Source: Siniperca chuatsi
Lineage: Eukaryota > Chordata > Actinopteri > Centrarchiformes > Sinipercidae
NCBI RefSeq assembly: GCF_020085105.1
Contig: NC_058043.1
Span: 16,612,167-16,676,166, forward strand
Direction of reading: 5' to 3'
DNA length: 64,000 bases
Below the pieces are notes generated by a model. The model was not told the origin of the DNA and searched no databases. It saw nothing but the letters and a program-made list of their open reading frames with translations. Positions 60,360 through 64,000 of the stretch are shown in pieces. Each line of letters starts with the position of its first letter. The stretch's first letter is position 1. The position numbers were made by a program, and so were the translations under genes.

Positions 60360-60767
60360 GTGTCGTTATCTTTATCGCCCACAGACAGCAGCGCTGCAGC
60401 CGCGGACAGTCTTGTTTACACTGCAGCAGTCCCAGTCAGCAGCGGTAGCAAAGCGCACTGCGCATCCGAAACCACGGCGGAACTCATCCCTAAACTGGTC
60501 CATAAACCTGACCCGGCATCGACTGAGTACAGTAACCATCCTTTAAAATTAAAGAAACATGATTTGGGAACAAAACAAAGCATCACAGTCTGCAATACGC
60601 CCTACTACTTACACGCCATTGCCGAGCTCTCCCGTCGACAGCAACAGTCTGCCTCCAGTGCAATGCTGACCTCTGGTGACCTGAAGCAAAAACACATTCC
60701 TGCCTTGATGCCATACAGTGCAGTGCGCCCCAAACCCCCCCCATTGTGTCTGTCTAATGTCTATTGA
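60360..60767 (+). CDS. Unrecognised 135-aa ORF divergent from p4htm (doubtful)
   Basis: An uninterrupted forward ORF starting MSLSLSPTDSSAAAADSLVY and ending PPPLCLSNVY. It matches no family I know and has no obvious domain, signal peptide or membrane segment. It begins 240 bases from the p4htm start on the opposite strand, so a bidirectional promoter could transcribe it. The length is modestly above chance for GC-rich sequence, and it may equally be a random ORF or part of a noncoding divergent transcript. Confidence 0.2.
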   Translation: MSLSLSPTDSSAAAADSLVYTAAVPVSSGSKAHCASETTAELIPKLVHKPDPASTEYSNHPLKLKKHDLGTKQSITVCNTPYYLHAIAELSRRQQQSASSAMLTSGDLKQKHIPALMPYSAVRPKPPPLCLSNVY

Positions 60768-60961
60768 AGAAAAAAAAACCCAACATAAATAAATGACTTA
60801 ATTTAAAAGTAATATATGTGGTCAGCTCTGCCATCACATTGACTGTGAAATGGCCCAGAAGGGTCTTCTTGTTACAGCTGTGACAGTGTGTCTGCATTCC
60901 CTTAGTGTTTCCAAATGTTATTCCCCTGCCCTGTGTCTTCTGTCTCTCCCCTGTCTGTCTC

Positions 60962-60962
<1 letters not shown>

Positions 60963-60999
<37 letters not shown>

Positions 61000-61000
61000 C
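60963..61000. repeat. (GT)n microsatellite
   Basis: A pure GT dinucleotide tract read directly from the sequence. Confidence 0.97.
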
Positions 61001-61164
61001 ATCAATGCCAGTATATCTGCTTCACCAGATTGTTGTTTCAACCACTGTGGTAGTTACTAGTCTGCCAAACATTGCTTTTGCTAAAGCAGTCCGTCTGTTC
61101 TTGTTCTGTGTTGTGTTATATCCACTAACGTGCGTTTCTGTTCTGCTCCTCATTTGCTCCTGCC

Positions 61165-61400
61165 TGTCTGTCCGCCACGTGTCTCTCAGCCACACCATCG
61201 TCGCCACCATTAGTTCACCTACCTGCTCACCTGTTCTGGATCTTCATCCCAGTCTCGCCAAGCTCCACCACTATACCTTCACGTCCTCGCTGCCAGCTCT
61301 GGTTCTCAACCCCCTGGTCTCCTTCCCCTTTCCCGTTCTTCAATAAATCTCTGTGTATATATATACCCCTTGTCTGAGTCCAGCACTTGAGCCCAACACT
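61165..61400. repeat. Possible dispersed-repeat tail, family uncertain
   Basis: A pyrimidine-rich segment (CACCTACCTGCTCACCTGTT, CTTCCCCTTTCCCGTTCTTC) is followed by AATAAATCT, a short TATA run, and TTGTCTGAGTCCAGCACTTG. This order resembles the 3' parts of some fish repeats. I cannot assign a class. Confidence 0.3.
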
Positions 61401-63201
61401 TCTAAAATGAATACCATTGTATTTATCCTCAGCTCACCTGAGACACACACAGAGATCCTGTTACTCAGTGTCTTCTTTCAGAGTGTAAAAATAGGTTGAA
61501 TGAAAGAATGGCTGAGGTTAAAGTACTGACTTTGGTTTTTACAAAGTTTGAGGGTGTTCACATTCATATTTGGTGGATACTGTAAGACATACAGAAACAT
61601 ACAGAAAAACCAACCAATAAGATTTTATGGCCAAAAAGTTAAGATATGGATCTACAGTAAATACATATTAAAATAAAACAGATAGAAATATAAACTAAAA
61701 AGTATCAGTTTTATACCATATTTAACAAAAATATTTTATGTTTTTGTTTTTTTACAGCTTTCTTACTATTTTTACATTAGCAAGTATACCTTGTTGGGGC
61801 AAAACTAGGCCTACAGACAGCCCATTTGTCTTTCATCCTATTGATGAATTTAGTTTTTAGGACTATAATAGCAAAACTTTTATTTTTTATGATGCCTCAT
61901 ACCAGACACCAACACAGCTGTCACTTCCGGTTACCATCTTTGTTTGGCTTAAAGAGTCTAAACTTTGAACAGGTAGAAGAACAACAGTCTTAAATGTTAC
62001 TGCCCACTGAATGTTTTTGTTCCAGATGAAGAGAAGAGTTTTTGAACCATGTCGAAATGTCTTCAAAACAGTGATACGTGTTGTCAAACAGCTAGCTTAA
62101 TCGCCAGAAAAGGTTTAAAATGTAAAAACAATAATTGGTCGAGAGGAATAAACTGGGGCTAACGTTAGCCTTTAAAGCTACTTTATTAACCAAACAAAAC
62201 GTTTAGTTTCAGGTTCTTAATTAATAAAATTTAGCGTTATGCCAAACTAGCTAAGATAAAATTGCTGATACACCTCATATTCTGTCCTTTACCATTAGTG
62301 TTAATCTAAGATAGCCGTAGTCTGTGTATCAAGCTTCATTTTAAAACCACATTACCTCCAGGAAGCAGTGTCATCCACGAAACAACGTTAGCTAGCTCTT
62401 CAAAATATCATGTTTATATATCAGCTCTGACAAACAGCATCTTTAGCTGTTGTGAGGACGTTAAGTCCATGACATTGTGTCTGCCTTAAGATTTAGATCT
62501 TTCACTTTTTGCAGAGTAACGTAAACTGTAACCTAACATTGTGTTGACCATTCTTTAAATGCTGGTAGTTTTGAAAGTTGTAAGTGCAGTACCTTGGTAT
62601 TAATGTTGACAGGAAACTGAGAGTAATGTGGGGCCATGGACCATTTTTCTACTTGGTGTCAGTATACAAAGATGCAGAAATGGTGTTGGGAAACTAAACA
62701 TATTCTTGTGTCAAAATCCACTGGACAGTGAAAGACATGTTGTGAAATTGTTTTAAGTGATTATTTGGGTCATAGTTTTTTTTAAATTACAATTATATAA
62801 CAAAAAATATATATAAATACAAATTATGTATACAGTTTATGCATATTTGGGTTTACATTTGATTTATAGGGGATAACTTGAGGACATGAATTATAAGAAA
62901 AGTTGAATATTTGAACTTTTTTTTTAAGAGCCTTTTGAGTAAGATTAATATGCTGTAAATCAATGAACTTGAACGAACTTGGACTTAGTGCTTGGTCAAA
63001 TATTTGACTACATTTGATTCTTATATTTGATTTTATAACTTACTTGTGTATCTAACTGGTCTAAATTACATAATGAGTCATAGTGTACGCCCCTGAAGGC
63101 TTGAAAACATTCAGTATGCAAGAATGTTAAATATTTAATTGTTAAATCAGTCATTCAAAAATGAAAGGAAAGACAAAAAAGATGCAACAAACTATCTACC
63201 T

Positions 63202-63207
63202 TTTATT
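63202..63207 (-). promoter_or_regulatory. Candidate myosin heavy chain polyadenylation signal
   Basis: A reverse-strand AATAAA (TTTATT on the plus strand) about 100 bases after the myosin stop codon. Confidence 0.55.
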
Positions 63208-63308
63208 GACTTTTGGTTATCACAGCATGTTTAACATGCTAGAGTGAACAAGTAACACGATACTCATATTATATGACTTCTTGTTACTGTATAACCTTGA
63301 TTTCTTCC

Positions 63309-63988
<680 letters not shown>

Positions 63989-64000
63989 CTTGAACCAAGA

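Larger units (their letters stand above)
60122..63200. other. p4htm upstream region to the myosin gene 3' end
   Basis: The left 350 bases are comparatively GC-rich and probably form the p4htm promoter and 5' UTR. A forward ORF at 60360-60767 starts within it. Then follow a GT microsatellite (60963-61000), a possible repeat tail at about 61165-61400, and about 1.8 kb of AT-rich DNA with no exon that I recognise. Confidence 0.45.

Noticed and set aside
60915-61346. A 143-codon forward ORF through the GT repeat
   Set aside because: It reads through the microsatellite and a pyrimidine-rich repeat tail, has biased composition, and has no family match.

Overview
This window is nuclear DNA from a bony fish, most likely a percomorph-type teleost. 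It has GT-AG spliced vertebrate genes with short introns, AT-rich intergenic DNA, long CA and TA microsatellites, and many copies of short repeat families typical of teleosts. I cannot name the species from sequence alone.

Layout. (1) 0.4-6.1 kb, + strand: eno1 (alpha-enolase), 11 coding exons, 433 aa. (2) 8.0-18.8 kb, + strand: rere (atrophin-family corepressor) in a short form. It begins inside the ELM2 domain, and there is no room for the BAH exons because eno1 ends only 1.9 kb upstream. Its large proline-rich exon carries an apparent one-base frame offset. (3) 22.0-26.6 kb, - strand: perm1 (PGC-1/ERR-induced muscle regulator), convergent with rere. (4) 30.0-33.9 kb, - strand: the C1orf159 homologue, a small single-pass membrane protein, with a LINE fragment and a foldback element in its introns. 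(5) 37.2-40.0 kb, + strand: iho1/ccdc36 (meiotic double-strand-break factor). (6) 41.5-43.9 kb, - strand: kbtbd12 (BTB-BACK-Kelch). (7) 46.8-54.4 kb, + strand: slc26a6-type anion exchanger with a STAS domain and a C-terminal PDZ ligand. (8) 55.2-60.1 kb, - strand: p4htm (transmembrane prolyl 4-hydroxylase). (9) 63.3-64.0 kb, - strand: the last four coding exons of a sarcomeric myosin heavy chain, which continues past the window edge.

Every complete gene was rebuilt exon by exon with reading phase checked across each splice. All close in phase except rere, where one surplus base is needed to explain the data. The left genes (eno1, rere, perm1, C1orf159) correspond to human 1p36. The right genes (iho1, kbtbd12, slc26a6, p4htm) correspond to human 3p21/3q21. 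A conserved-synteny junction therefore falls near 34-37 kb. The genes are unrelated in function and show no operon-like logic; neighbours are arranged as convergent pairs (rere/perm1, iho1/kbtbd12, slc26a6/p4htm) and divergent pairs (C1orf159/iho1, kbtbd12/slc26a6).

The intergenic DNA and introns hold DNA-transposon remnants: a Tc1/mariner-like element with perfect 25-bp terminal inverted repeats and a transposase tail, hAT-like and other MITEs, a LINE 3' fragment, a palindromic foldback insertion, and several common teleost repeats. I found no CRISPR array, no tRNA or rRNA gene, and no intact viral element.
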